Both the position numbers and the translations under genes were made by a program. A stretch of DNA of 64,000 bases from NCBI GenBank assembly GCA_965214915.1, contig CBDCCP010000002.1:930001-994000 (forward strand), written 5' to 3'. A model generated the notes under the pieces. That model was not told the DNA's origin and did not search any database. It saw only the letters and a list, made by a program, of their open reading frames with translations. The stretch comes from CATQHP01 sp965214915 (GTDB lineage Bacteria; Acidobacteriota; Terriglobia; Bryobacterales; UBA6623). Shown piece by piece: positions 17,096 through 26,198 of this stretch (position 1 is the first letter of the stretch; every line of letters begins with the position of its first letter).

Positions 17096-17801
17096 TAACC
17101 TTACCACAGTGTGCTTGATCTCGTAGCCAGCAGAGCAAGCCCGCGGTGACCGCGCCGCTGGTGGCTGACGACAGAGCACCAGCGAGCGCTGCCCGCATTG
17201 CCGATCATTCGCAAATCCTGTTCGAGATAAGTGGCGACATAGGAGCGGAGCCAATCTGCCGGTTCAAGCTGGCGACCGAAGATGTGGGGAAGCCGCTGGC
17301 AAAAAGAGTCTCCTCAAGACTTGCGGGATGCCGATCAAAGCGCGATCTCGCCCAGGTCAGAGGCAGCAGTCGATGCACCTCCGTTAGTCCGGCCAGAGAC
17401 TGGCTGACCGACGCCGGCGAAGACAAGTTTTGAGAGCCGCTGAGAAAGAATCCAACGCCCGGTCGTCGAATCGTTGTCGACGATGCACTGTAGATACGAA
17501 GGCGGGTCGGGCGCGCTGTAAAAGGCCCGTGGATCCTCAGTTGCGAATGCGTCTTCGTCAGGAGCTTCCAAAGTTACGTATGGATGCCGCTGAAACAAGG
17601 CTCGGCATAATGTGGTTGCCACTTTGTCGGGGATCAGTGAGTGTGATGAAAGGCGATCGGGTCGCCACTCAAATCAGTTCCGGGCGAGGTCTCGAGCGAC
17701 CATCAGAATTCAGAGTCCAACAAGAGTAGGCCGCTTGCGGTAAAAAACAACATTCGGGAACCGCCGCCAGTCAATCGACAGCTGCTGTATCCCGGACAAA
17801 T
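17096..17801. other. intergenic/debris region with a possible broken gene
   Basis: Seven hundred bases between IS copy 2 and a small hypothetical gene. On the minus strand, 17622 down to about 17400 reads like real protein (MATTLCRALFQRHPYVTLEA, then LQCIVDNDSTTGRWILSQR), and a different minus frame from about 17410 to 17205 also looks protein-like (SLAGLTEVHRLLPLTWARSR). Together they could be one gene with a frameshift near 17410. No family recognised. Nothing else seen. Confidence 0.3.
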
Positions 17802-18158
17802 TCACCGTCGCTTGCAGTATACGGAGCCCGTGGAAAAAAGGCTGCCGCGAACCGGGATTCCGCTTTCCTTGAACCTGTAATCGATTTCGCCCATGATCTG
17901 ACGAGCCATATCTCCGATCATTTTTTTTATACCGTTGATTGTTCTCGTGCGGCGGGCCGCTTCAAATTGCGGGCCGAACTCGTTAAGCAGCCCATCCTGC
18001 AAGGGTTCGACGGCCGGGCGTTCCTGGGATGCAGCGTCTTCCATCAGTTTGACGTTTTCAGATCGCTTCATGAACTCCCAAAGCTCCCGTCCAAATGACG
18101 TTCCATATAACTCGGGATCTCGTGGGTAGTATTCAAGGTTTTTGGGAACGTTACTCAT
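17802..18158 (-). CDS. hypothetical protein
   Basis: 118 residues, MSNVPKNLEYYPRDPELYGT..., soluble, with a charged helical middle (RRTRTINGIKKMIGDMARQIMG). Not recognised. Upstream, a perfect TATAAT lies 6 bp before the ATG, so transcription might start at or near the start codon (leaderless). Codon use resembles a lightly foreign gene, less GC-rich than the neighbouring TPP enzyme. Ordinary frame with no competing long frame, so probably real. Confidence 0.55.
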   Translation of the reverse strand: MSNVPKNLEYYPRDPELYGTSFGRELWEFMKRSENVKLMEDAASQERPAVEPLQDGLLNEFGPQFEAARRTRTINGIKKMIGDMARQIMGEIDYRFKESGIPVRGSLFSTGSVYCKRR

Positions 18159-18164
18159 GAGTGC

Positions 18165-18170
18165 ATTATA
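18165..18170 (-). promoter_or_regulatory. possible -10 box (TATAAT) just before the gene at 17802-18158
   Basis: Perfect TATAAT on the minus strand, ending 6 bp before the ATG at 18158. No -35 match at 17 bp. It would give a leaderless or near-leaderless mRNA. It sits in the gap after the stop of the TPP enzyme gene. Confidence 0.3.
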
Positions 18171-18178
18171 GCCGTCCC

Positions 18179-19840
18179 CTACAGATTCGGGTTGATCACC
18201 GGCCAGGGATTCGCCTCGCTGTCTTTTTCGATCTCGACCTCGATCACCGCCGGCTCCTCCGAGCGGATCGCTCGCTCAAGCTCTCGCTCAAGCCCTTCGG
18301 GGGTGTCGGCGCTGGCGCCGCGCACGCCGAAGGTCTCGGCCAGCGCCGCGAAGTCCGGCGTATCGAGGTCGGCGCCTGTGGCGCGGCTCTGGAACAGCCT
18401 GATCTGATCGCGCCTGACATTCTGATAGGAACGGTTGTTGAAGACCACCGCGACGACGCCGATGTTCTGCTGCGCGGCGGCGGAAAGCTCCGCCAGACCG
18501 TACAGGAAACCGCCGTCGCCGTTGATGGAAACGACCGTCTTATCGAGATTGGCGATCTTCACCCCCAGAGCCGTCGGAAAACCGAAGCCCAACGTACCCT
18601 GGAAACCCGACGAGATAAACGTGCGCGGGGAGTAAATCGGAAAGCCGCACAAGGCAACGTATCCGACCTGCGAGATTTCTTCGACGAGGATGCCGTCGCG
18701 GGGCATCGCCCGGCGCATGGCTTGAAGATAGGCGGCCTGCGGTTGGAGGCTTTCGATTTTCGGGCGGGCGGCCCGCTTGGCTGCGGCGATGCGCGCCCGC
18801 CGCGCGGCGTCCGGCAGCGTTTTGTCCTTGAGATGCCGCGTCCGCAGCTCGCGGACGAGCGCCGCGGTCGCGTCCGCGGCATCCCCTACAACCCCGGCGT
18901 CGGCGCGCAGGCGGGTCATTTCCACCGGATCGATATCGATGCGCACGAGCTTCGGATGCGCCGGGCGCTCGAGATAGCCGCCCGGCGGCCCCCAACGGAT
19001 GTACGGCGCTTCGAGGCGAGTGCCGATGGCGATCAGGACATCCGTCTCCGCCCACAACTCGTAGGCTTCGACGCAATTGAGCCCCAGCGCGTACACTTCG
19101 CTGACCACGCCGCGGCCGCTGCGGAACGCGCCCACCGGCGCATCGAGCAATTCCGCCAAGGCGAGGACTTCCCCGCCCGCTTCGACCGCGCCGCTGCCGG
19201 TCATAATCAATGGATTCTTCGCCGCGGCGATGAGTTGCGCGGCGCGGCCGATTTGGCGCTCGTCGAGCGGCGGTTTCGCCGGGGAGGGCCGAGCGGCGGG
19301 AAACGCGACCGGCGCGCGGCGGGCCATGATGTCCCAGGCCATTTCAATGGACACAGGGCCCGGGCGGCCCGTCGTCATTTGGCGAAAGGCTTCTTCGACA
19401 ATCTCCGGCGCCTGCGCGGCCGAGTCGATGCGCGCCGCCCACTTGACGAGCGAGCGCATGGTTTCGAGTTGATTGGGCAATTCGTGAAGGTAGCCGCGCC
19501 GTTTGCCGATAAACGCCGACGGAACCTCGCCGGTGATGCACAGAACGGGTTCGTTGCAGCCCCAAGCCGTGCATAAAGCCGCCGTGGAATTGAGTACGCC
19601 CGGCCCCGGAACCACGCAATAGACGCCGGGCCTGCCCGTAGACCGCGCGTAGCCGAAGGCCATGTATCCCGCGCCCTGCTCGTGGCGGCTGAATATGCTT
19701 TGTATCTTGCCGCCGTGACGGTGCAGCGCATCGAATACGGCGTAGGTTTGCACTCCCGGCAGTCCGAACACCGTATCGACGCCGTGGTCGATGAGCGAGC
19801 GTACGATCGCCTCGCCTCCGCTGATGCGCTCCATAGCCAT
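18179..19840 (-). CDS. thiamine-pyrophosphate-dependent enzyme (acetolactate synthase-like)
   Basis: 553 residues with the three-domain layout of the TPP decarboxylase/acetolactate synthase family. N-terminal PYR domain: GVDTVFGLPGVQTYAVFDAL and the conserved Glu in SRHEQGAGYMAFGYARSTGR. Middle domain: PLIMTGSGA. C-terminal PP domain: the TPP-binding motif GDGGFLYGLAELSAAAQQN ending in FNN. Substrate cannot be read from sequence; there is no small regulatory subunit gene or branched-chain amino-acid operon nearby, so a role in branched-chain synthesis is doubtful. Catabolic 2-oxoacid or glyoxylate decarboxylation is equally possible. Confidence 0.85.
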   Translation of the reverse strand: MAMERISGGEAIVRSLIDHGVDTVFGLPGVQTYAVFDALHRHGGKIQSIFSRHEQGAGYMAFGYARSTGRPGVYCVVPGPGVLNSTAALCTAWGCNEPVLCITGEVPSAFIGKRRGYLHELPNQLETMRSLVKWAARIDSAAQAPEIVEEAFRQMTTGRPGPVSIEMAWDIMARRAPVAFPAARPSPAKPPLDERQIGRAAQLIAAAKNPLIMTGSGAVEAGGEVLALAELLDAPVGAFRSGRGVVSEVYALGLNCVEAYELWAETDVLIAIGTRLEAPYIRWGPPGGYLERPAHPKLVRIDIDPVEMTRLRADAGVVGDAADATAALVRELRTRHLKDKTLPDAARRARIAAAKRAARPKIESLQPQAAYLQAMRRAMPRDGILVEEISQVGYVALCGFPIYSPRTFISSGFQGTLGFGFPTALGVKIANLDKTVVSINGDGGFLYGLAELSAAAQQNIGVVAVVFNNRSYQNVRRDQIRLFQSRATGADLDTPDFAALAETFGVRGASADTPEGLERELERAIRSEEPAVIEVEIEKDSEANPWPVINPNL

Positions 19841-19875
19841 CCAGTGTATGAGAACACGCGAGGCGCGCAGCCCTG

Positions 19876-19897
19876 CTATCCACTATTCACTATCCAC
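19876..19897 (-). repeat. 22-bp heptamer-based repeat, copy 1
   Basis: On the minus strand three heptamers GTGGATA, GTGAATA, GTGGATA plus G. The identical 22 bases occur at 37472-37493 on the plus strand. This copy lies 15 bp beyond the stop of the pentaheme cytochrome gene. Confidence 0.8.
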
Positions 19898-19912
19898 CGG
19901 CCGCGAAGCGGT

Positions 19913-20476
19913 CTAGCCGGGGTCGTGGCAGAGATCGCAGTCGTTCGGCGCGCTGTGCTTGGCGTGGCAATCCATGCAGGCCAGCATCGAGGTCTTCTTT
20001 TCCTTGAACAGCACTTCGCGTTCCGCGACCGGCCCGTGGCAACTCTCGCAGGCGATGGCGGCGTCCTCGACGTGCGAAGCGTGTGAAAACCAGACATAAT
20101 CGGGCACGCGGTAAATCTTGACCCACGGCACCGGCTTTCCCGCCTTGCTGAACTCGGCCAGCTTCTGAATGTGCGGGCTTTCGGTTTTGATTGCCGCATG
20201 GCAGGCCATGCAAGTCGCCTCAGCCGGATAACCGGCAGCAAATCCGGGGTCTGCAATCGCGTGGCAGTCCCCGCACTTCACGCCCAGCCCGACGTGGGTT
20301 TTGTGACTGAACGGCAACGGCTGCTCGACCGGCTCGAGATCGAGCTCTTCGGCGGCGGGCTGGTAGCCGACCTGCGCCGCAACCGCGCCGATTACCGCCA
20401 ACGCGGCGCAGGCCGCCGCTGCGAAAACCCTAACCCGAAAGGATGCCGTCACAGCCCGGGACCTCTGCGCGCGCAT
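19913..20476 (-). CDS. secreted pentaheme cytochrome c (class III/c7-like)
   Basis: 187 residues with an N-terminal hydrophobic signal (VFAAAACAALAVIGAVAA). Five heme-binding CxxCH motifs are present: CGDCH, CMACH, CESCH, CMDCH and CDLCH. Distal-histidine segments typical of cytochrome c3/c7 proteins (LPFSHKTHVGLG, WFSHASHVEDA) are also present. It should be periplasmic and carry electrons between membrane oxidoreductases. Neighbouring genes (TPP enzyme, ComM) give no partner; partners could be the multiheme operon at 29.8-37.5 kb or the formate dehydrogenase, which is inference. Confidence 0.87.
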   Translation of the reverse strand: MRAQRSRAVTASFRVRVFAAAACAALAVIGAVAAQVGYQPAAEELDLEPVEQPLPFSHKTHVGLGVKCGDCHAIADPGFAAGYPAEATCMACHAAIKTESPHIQKLAEFSKAGKPVPWVKIYRVPDYVWFSHASHVEDAAIACESCHGPVAEREVLFKEKKTSMLACMDCHAKHSAPNDCDLCHDPG

Positions 20477-20666
20477 GAAGCCGATGCCGTTGTCCTTGTT
20501 GCAGGCAAAGCGGCGAAGCAGCCGATTTCAATCGCCATGCCCGCAGTCTGACACATCGCCGCCCAGCCGGGCAATCAGCGCCGTTGCCGCGGCGGTTCGA
20601 CAGAAGCAACGCATGGACATGGCCGTTTCACTATAGCGCCTGCGTGTATAATCGTGAGTCTCCGTC

Positions 20667-20861
20667 GTGCTTTCCTTTCTTGGCAGCGATGCGCTCGCAG
20701 AAGCTTTGGCCTTCGCTTGGCCGGCGGCGGCAACGCTGGCTCTATTCGTTTTCCTGATCCGGCTGTGGTCGCAATTCGAGTTGCAGGCGGCCGAAGAGCG
20801 GTTGCGTTCCGAGCAGAGCGGCGAACCGCCCCGGAAGAACAACGCTGCGAGCGGCGCTTAG
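20667..20861 (+). CDS. small single-pass membrane protein upstream of comM
   Basis: 64 residues from a GTG start, with one transmembrane helix (AFAWPAAATLALFVFLIRLW) and a short charged cytoplasmic tail (QAAEERLRSEQSGEPPRKNN). It ends 3 bp before comM, so the two probably share a transcript. Not recognised; small membrane proteins of this kind are frequent and of unknown role. Confidence 0.5.
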   Translation: MLSFLGSDALAEALAFAWPAAATLALFVFLIRLWSQFELQAAEERLRSEQSGEPPRKNNAASGA

Positions 20862-20864
20862 ACG

Positions 20865-22385
20865 ATGGGTCTGTTCAAGACGCGCAGCGCGGCGCTGTAC
20901 GGGGTCAACGCGCTGCTCATCGACGTGGAAGTCGATGTTTACCGCGGCAGCGCCAGGGACTTTTTCATGGTCGGCCTGCCCGACACTGCGGTCAAGGAGA
21001 GCCGCGAGCGGCTCAAGTCCGCGTTGACCAACGCTGGTTTCGGCTATCCCAGCCAAGCGGTCACCATCAATTTGGCCCCGGCCAACATCCGCAAGGAAGG
21101 GGCGGGCTTCGATCTGCCCATGGCGCTGGGCATTCTGGGCGCGACCGGCGCGCTGGCCGCGGGCGCCGCCGACGGCTTTCTGTTCTCCGGCGAGCTTTCC
21201 CTCGACGGCGGCATCCGCCCGGTGCGCGGGGCCTTGCCGATGGCCGTATGCGCCAAGGAGCAAGGCATCGGCAAGCTCGTCGTGCCGGCGGCGAACGCGG
21301 CCGAGGCGGCGGTGGTCGAGGACATCGACGTTTACCCCGTCAGGCATCTGCGCGAGATTCCGCCGTTGCTCGAAAGCCCCGGGGAACACCCCACCGCCGC
21401 GCGCAACGGCGCCGCGCCCGCAGCCGGCGCGCTGAGCGTGGACTTCGCCGAGGTGCGCGGCCAGGAGACGGCCAAGCGCGCCTTGGAGATTGCCGCCGCC
21501 GGCGGGCACAACGTGTTGATGGTCGGCCCGCCGGGCTCGGGCAAGACGATGCTGGCCAAGCGGCTGCCGGGCATTCTGCCTATGCTGACCATGGACGAAG
21601 CCGTCGAGACCACCAAGGTGCATAGCGTGGCCGGCGTGCTGGGCGAGCACTGCGGCCTGCTGCGCGAGCGGCCTTTCCGCTCGCCGCACCACGGCGTCTC
21701 CAACGCCGGCCTGGTCGGCGGCGGTTCGGGCATGCCGCGCTGCGGCGAGGTCAGCCTGGCCCACAACGGCGTGCTGTTTCTCGACGAGTTCCCCGAATTC
21801 CCGCGCAACGTGCTCGATCTGCTGCGCCAGCCGCTCGAAGACGGCCGGATCACCGTCGCCCGCAGCGGCATCAGTCTGACCTTCCCTTCGCAATTCATGC
21901 TGGTCGCCGCCATGAACCCCTGCCCCTGCGGCTACTTCGGCGACCCCAACCGCGAATGCCGCTGCACGCCGCCGATGATCCAGCGCTACGTGGGCAAGAT
22001 CAGCGGCCCCATGCTCGACCGCATCGACATCCACGTGGAAGTGCCGCCGGTCAAGTACCGCGAGTTGCGCGAGGATACGCCCGCCGAAAGCTCGGAGAAA
22101 ATCCGCGAGCGCGTCGAGCGCGCCCGCGAGATTCAACTGCGCCGCGGCTACGCCAACGCCCGCCTGCCGGCGAAAACGATCCGCAAGCACTGCAAGCTGG
22201 ACGCAGCGAGCGAGCGAACGCTCGAAACCGCCGTGCAAAGACTGGGCCTCTCGGCCCGCGCCCACGACCGCATCCTCAAGGTGGCGCGCACCATCTGCGA
22301 CCTCGCCGGCCTCGACCACATCCGCGCCCCCCAACTCGCCGAAGCCGTCCAATACCGCAGCCTCGACCGCACCTACTGGACGTAA
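20865..22385 (+). CDS. comM: ComM/YifB family AAA+ ATPase (magnesium-chelatase-like)
   Basis: 506 residues. The N-terminal ChlI-type domain (VDVYRGSARDFFMVGLPDTAVKE) and a central AAA+ module with Walker A GPPGSGKTMLAKR and Walker B LFLDEFPEF, then the C-terminal helical domain, match the ComM family over full length. In characterised species ComM is a hexameric helicase that promotes branch migration during natural transformation. AMNPCPCGYFGD, a conserved family stretch, is intact. No competence operon is visible around it. Confidence 0.93.
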   Translation: MGLFKTRSAALYGVNALLIDVEVDVYRGSARDFFMVGLPDTAVKESRERLKSALTNAGFGYPSQAVTINLAPANIRKEGAGFDLPMALGILGATGALAAGAADGFLFSGELSLDGGIRPVRGALPMAVCAKEQGIGKLVVPAANAAEAAVVEDIDVYPVRHLREIPPLLESPGEHPTAARNGAAPAAGALSVDFAEVRGQETAKRALEIAAAGGHNVLMVGPPGSGKTMLAKRLPGILPMLTMDEAVETTKVHSVAGVLGEHCGLLRERPFRSPHHGVSNAGLVGGGSGMPRCGEVSLAHNGVLFLDEFPEFPRNVLDLLRQPLEDGRITVARSGISLTFPSQFMLVAAMNPCPCGYFGDPNRECRCTPPMIQRYVGKISGPMLDRIDIHVEVPPVKYRELREDTPAESSEKIRERVERAREIQLRRGYANARLPAKTIRKHCKLDAASERTLETAVQRLGLSARAHDRILKVARTICDLAGLDHIRAPQLAEAVQYRSLDRTYWT

Positions 22386-22499
22386 CCCGGGCTCGGCGGA
22401 GCGGCGGCAGATGCGGTTTTTTCAAACGCGGCAGCAAATTCAGCTATACTGTTCCTTGTAGATTGAAAGAGTTCCCCGTACACTCGCGGATAGCACGGC

Positions 22500-22664
22500 A
22501 TGACGACAGACACCATCGCGATCATTGTTGCGGCGATAGGGCTGGGCGTCCAGCAATGGCGCGGACAACAAGCGACCGAAAGAGCCATCGGCGAATTGCG
22601 CGAGAGGATGGCGCGTCTCGAAGGCTTGTTCGAGGGATTTACCAAAGCCAAGCAGTCAACATGA
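22500..22664 (+). CDS. small membrane-anchored coiled-coil protein
   Basis: 54 residues starting MTTDTIAIIVAAIGLGVQQW: one N-terminal hydrophobic helix followed by a charged helix with heptad-like spacing (RAIGELRERMARLEGLFEGF). Tiny proteins of this layout are common in bacteria with no known function. Clean frame with ordinary codon use; start context is unremarkable. Confidence 0.5.
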   Translation: MTTDTIAIIVAAIGLGVQQWRGQQATERAIGELRERMARLEGLFEGFTKAKQST

Positions 22665-22714
22665 AACCCGAGGACGCTGGGGAAACATAGCTGCTGCTGG
22701 GACGGCGCCGGCAT

Positions 22715-22918
22715 TCACATTGAACGTCCGGACCGCAATTCGTCGAGGTCGCCGTCCCAACCCGACCCGCGAAGCTGCCGGGCTTCCTCGACGCTGAAAG
22801 GCTCCGTCGCAAGCGCTTGCAGCGCAAAGTTAACCGCCTCGCGCTTCGTCGCCAAACGGTAACGTCGCATGACCTCGGCGCATGCCTTATCGTCGATATC
22901 CACCTTGGTGCGCGACAT
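22715..22918 (-). CDS. VapB-like antitoxin (orphan)
   Basis: 67 residues, MSRTKVDIDDKACAEVMRRYRLATKREAVNFALQALA..., the ribbon-helix-helix start and TKREAVN motif of the VapB/DUF2191 antitoxin family, ending in the usual GSGWDGDLDELR toxin-binding tail. In complete modules a PIN-domain VapC ribonuclease follows directly. Here the downstream minus frame (22714 to 22373) has no PIN signature and overlaps the small plus-strand gene, so the toxin appears to be missing. Start at 22918 fits the family; an earlier in-frame ATG is possible. Confidence 0.7.
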   Translation of the reverse strand: MSRTKVDIDDKACAEVMRRYRLATKREAVNFALQALATEPFSVEEARQLRGSGWDGDLDELRSGRSM

Positions 22919-23264
22919 GCACCTAGCGTCCACCATGAGCGGATACGGTCAGGGGCTTATTGCCGCGATGTTGGCGGCTCGGAAATACGCCCCTGAAAGA
23001 TGTTAAATGTTTGTTAACACACTAGATATGGCTTGCTGCCGGCAGGGCTGCCGGTTCAAAATACGTCTGCGCTACAGCGAACGCAACTATCGCAACTATA
23101 ACGTTACGCACTTACTGTTGCTTGTAGAAGATAGCGCGAGCAACGAGCGGGAGCCGAGCAGTCAACAGGAAACCTGAGCGCGGCTGGATGCCCGTTCACG
23201 CTGTGGGCCGCAGATTATTCATAGGAACCCAGACAGGAACTTTTTTAAGAATGGAGCTTTCAGG
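22919..23264. other. intergenic region upstream of the methylase/ATPase/Vsr operon
   Basis: 346 bp without a gene. It contains an inverted repeat TGTTAA-N7-TTAACA at 23001-23019 and a small hairpin (GCCGGCAG/CTGCCGGT) near 23040. Locally AT-rich, likely the promoter region of the operon starting at 23265. No insertion-sequence ends or tRNA seen. Confidence 0.4.
23001..23019. promoter_or_regulatory. inverted repeat, possible operator of the defence-like operon
   Basis: TGTTAA, seven bases, TTAACA: a perfect 6-bp dyad about 245 bp before the first gene of the operon. Such dyads are often bound by small regulators. No regulator gene of its own is adjacent apart from the orphan VapB-like protein on the opposite strand. 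Confidence 0.25.
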
Positions 23265-24266
23265 TTGCCGTCGTTGACTGTGGGTTCTCTTTTCAGCGGC
23301 ATGGGCGGATTCGTTTCAGGGTTCGCTTCGGCCGGGTTCAAGGTGCTCTGGGCCAACGACATCGACCCTGACGCCTGCGACGTATTCCGCCACCGGTTTC
23401 CCGATGTTCCGCTGTTCGAGAAGGACGTGCGGGATCTTCCCGCCCGGGAGTTGAAGCCGGTCGATGTTCTGGCGGCTGGGTTTCCCTGCCAAAGTTTCTC
23501 GCAGGCAGGGGAGCGGAACGGATTCGGCGACCCGCGCGGCAAGCTCTTTTTCGAGATTCCGCGTATCGTGTCGGAGTTTGCCTCGAAAGAGCGCCCGCGG
23601 CTGATCGTGCTGGAGAACGTGCCGCACTTGCGCGTCGGGGCAGGTGGAGAATGGTTCGATATCGTCCGGCGGGAACTGCGGAGGGTAGGTTACTGGTTCC
23701 GCGGCGATTCGTGCTGGACAGTGAACGTGAAAGACGTAACGGAATTTCCACAAAACCGCCAGCGTCTTTTCATGGTGGCGGCGTCCCGCGCACATTTCTC
23801 TCACAACCCTTTTGTTCCGCCGTCTTCCGGCAACGGCCCCGGACGGCATCTGAGCTTTGACGAGATCCTGAATCGGAACGTTCTCGGCAACGACGAAGCA
23901 TATCTTCACCGAGACAACCGCTACTACAAGATGATCGACAAAGCATTGCCCAAGGACGAATCGGCAGGCAGCGTGTGCCAGTTGCGCCGCTCCTATGTAC
24001 GCACGTATAGCGACGGGTCGTTTCCGACGCTGACGGCAAATATGGGGAGTGGCGGGCATAATGTGCCGTTTATCCGAGACCGGCAGGGGATTCGGCGGCT
24101 GAGCGTCGATGAGGTTGCCCGGTTGCAGGGGTTCCATCCGGAGAAAAACATTTTTCCGGACATCCCCGAGAACGAAAAATACCGGCTGCTGGGCAACGCG
24201 GTGTGCGTCGGCTTGGCCCGGCTGTTGGGCGAAGCGTGCGCCCGTGCATTAGGGGAGAACGGATGA
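23265..24266 (+). CDS. dcm: C5-cytosine DNA methyltransferase
   Basis: 333 residues with all core motifs: I (VGSLFSGMGGF), IV with the catalytic Cys in GFPCQSFSQAG, VI (VLENVPHL), VIII (QNRQRLFMVA), and IX-X (RLSVDEVARLQGF, LLGNAVCVGLA). It adds a methyl group to cytosine C5. The target-recognition region (about 190-265) is short. Start is a TTG with GGAG eight bases upstream; a nearby ATG is in a frame that stops at once. Its stop overlaps the ATG of the next gene (ATGA), and a Vsr gene closes the operon, the normal companion of a C5 methylase because 5-methylcytosine deaminates to give T:G mismatches. Confidence 0.92.
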   Translation: MPSLTVGSLFSGMGGFVSGFASAGFKVLWANDIDPDACDVFRHRFPDVPLFEKDVRDLPARELKPVDVLAAGFPCQSFSQAGERNGFGDPRGKLFFEIPRIVSEFASKERPRLIVLENVPHLRVGAGGEWFDIVRRELRRVGYWFRGDSCWTVNVKDVTEFPQNRQRLFMVAASRAHFSHNPFVPPSSGNGPGRHLSFDEILNRNVLGNDEAYLHRDNRYYKMIDKALPKDESAGSVCQLRRSYVRTYSDGSFPTLTANMGSGGHNVPFIRDRQGIRRLSVDEVARLQGFHPEKNIFPDIPENEKYRLLGNAVCVGLARLLGEACARALGENG

Positions 24267-26198
24267 CCAACGAAATCGGCTGGCATTTCCCGTCAAACGG
24301 CGGCGGCCTTGAAGACGGCTATAACGATCCTGGAATCGCTACCTTTGCTGGGAGCCCGTTGCCAAGCCTTGCACGCGAAATACTGCAAAACTCATTGGAC
24401 GCATCGCGGAGCGATCTGAAAGAACCGGTGGACGTGTCGTTCGAACTGTTTAAATTCAAGCGAGAGCAAGAGATCGGCAGAGCGGAACTGGATGCGGCGC
24501 TTCGATCCAGTCTTAAAGCTGCCGCGAAAGATCCAAAAGAGCATCAGCAGGCTATTTCGTCCGCAATAAAACTTTTGGAACAACAGAAGCTGACATTTTT
24601 GAGAATATCGGACAGCAACACAACGGGCTTGCAGGGCGATAACTGGCATGCTTTGGTGAAGCTGCAGGGATCCAGCCGCAAGGACAACCCAGGAGCGGGA
24701 GGTTCTCATGGAATCGGCAAATATGCAGCGTTCGCGGTATCTCCGTTGCGGACAGTCTTCTACTGGACGTGTTTCGAAGAAAACGGCAAGCAGATCGAAA
24801 AATTTCAGGGTAAGTCGGTACTTAGATCGCACGAAGGGCCGGAAAAAGAATTGACGCGGGGCACGGGGTTCTTCGGTATCAAAAAAAACTGCCGAGAGTT
24901 GTGCGACACGGAGATACCCCATCACTTTCGCATTTTACGGGAGGGCAATCGGCCCGTAAGGGGAACCGGGTTATGGATTGCCGGCTTTCAGGGCGACGAC
25001 GGTTGGCAGAGAGGAATCGCAGAGAGCATCATCGAGAACTTTTTCTATGCAATATCCATCGGCAAGCTGACGATTACGCTTGAACCAAACAGTGAAATGG
25101 AGGATCGTGGCCTTCTCGATATGAACGAATCGTCTCTAGATAAATGGTTCGACTGGATACAGGAACATGCCAGCGACTCCGAAGAAAACGGAGGGGCCGA
25201 ACTCGAGGAAGCACGAAAATTTTCGGAACTGACCCGTAGCCAGCCACCGACAGCAGAAACGGAGGATACCGATTTGGGGCATTGCCGACTGTGGATTCAG
25301 ACAGGCGATGGATTGCCGAGCAAGGTCGCGCTGGTACGTGCGACCGGCATGTTGATCACAACCGAACAGAAGGGTCTGATACGGTTTCGCGACCTGCGGG
25401 ATTTTGCCGCAGTTTGCGTGTTCGAGAGCAGCAAGGGGAATGAGTTGCTGCGGAAAATGGAGAATCCGAAGCACGACAAGTTCGAGCCGGACAGACTGCC
25501 GGAAGACGAGAGGGCAAAAGGCAAAAGAGCGTTAAACCGAATCGTCAAATGGATACGCGCGCAGATCGAAGATAAGGCCAAGCCTCCGCAAGCGAAGCAG
25601 GTAACCGTGCTTGCGGAGTTGGCGCGTATTCTCCCCGACATTGAACCCGATGAAAAATTCGGATCGACAAGTGCGGGGGGGGGGGGGGGGGGGAGGGGGA
25701 GAGAAGAGTTTTGACGGACGCCCTTTTATCAAGCTCACGCCGCGAAAGCGCCCCAAGTCCATGCCTCCGGTCGGCATGGAAGAAGACGACGTGGAGGGGC
25801 CAAGGGGCGGAGCGGAGGGCGGCTATCCGCCAGGCTCGGGCGGGCAGCCTGTGCCGCCAAACCCGAAGAAGCGGCCATCAAAAAGCAGTGGCGGACCGGG
25901 CAAGGCCGTACCCATCCACGACTTGCGGATTGTACCGTTGGCGGATGCGGACAACCGTTGCCGGGTCAGCTTCATGCCGCGATGGAGTGGAGAAGCGCGG
26001 CTGCAGTTCGCTGAAGCCGGAGACTCCACGGATATGCCGCTGGACGATATCCGCGCTTGTTATAAGAACGGAAAAGGATTGGACCTCGATAAGGTTGTGC
26101 TCAAAGAAGGCGAGCGGTGGAACTTTGAGATCACAAGCGACAGGTCGATGCGAAACCGAGCCTATTGCCTGCGGGCATGGGACGTTAAAAATAAATGA
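24263..26198 (+). CDS. GHKL (MutL-like) ATPase, frame split at a 19-G tract
   Basis: The N-terminal part (483 residues before a stop at 25714) carries the ATP-binding Bergerat-fold signatures: N box LAREILQNSLDAS, a DxGxG-like LRISDSNTTGL, and the glycine-rich lid GAGGSHGIGKYAAFA. These resemble MutL/Hsp90-type ATPases. After the G tract at 25675-25693 the present frame gives only a few codons, but another frame continues without stop for about 165 codons (EKSFDGRPFIKLTPRKRPK, a Gly/Pro linker, then a beta-rich end) and its stop overlaps the next ATG. With 18 or 21 G the frames join into a 644-645-residue protein. So either length variation of the tract switches the gene, slippage makes both products, or the count is a sequencing error. 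Confidence 0.75.
25675..25693 (+). repeat. poly-G tract (19 G), candidate phase-variation site
   Basis: Nineteen consecutive G (then A, five G, A) inside the GHKL ATPase gene. The current length is out of frame; 18 or 21 G would be in frame. Long mononucleotide tracts inside coding sequence are the classic form of contingency loci, and also the classic place for assembly errors. Confidence 0.9.

Noticed and set aside
20742..22352. 536-codon minus-strand frame opposite comM, and similar long antisense frames opposite the CRTAC1, actP and dnaG genes
   Set aside because: No recognisable domains, biased composition, and strong family matches on the opposite strand.
22373..22714. Minus-strand frame after the VapB-like gene as its toxin
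   Set aside because: No PIN-domain acidic residues; it is antisense to the 3' end of comM and to the small gene at 22500-22664.
23038..23058. GCCGGCAG/CTGCCGGT hairpin as a terminator
   Set aside because: No T-run follows and no gene on either side would be terminated by it.
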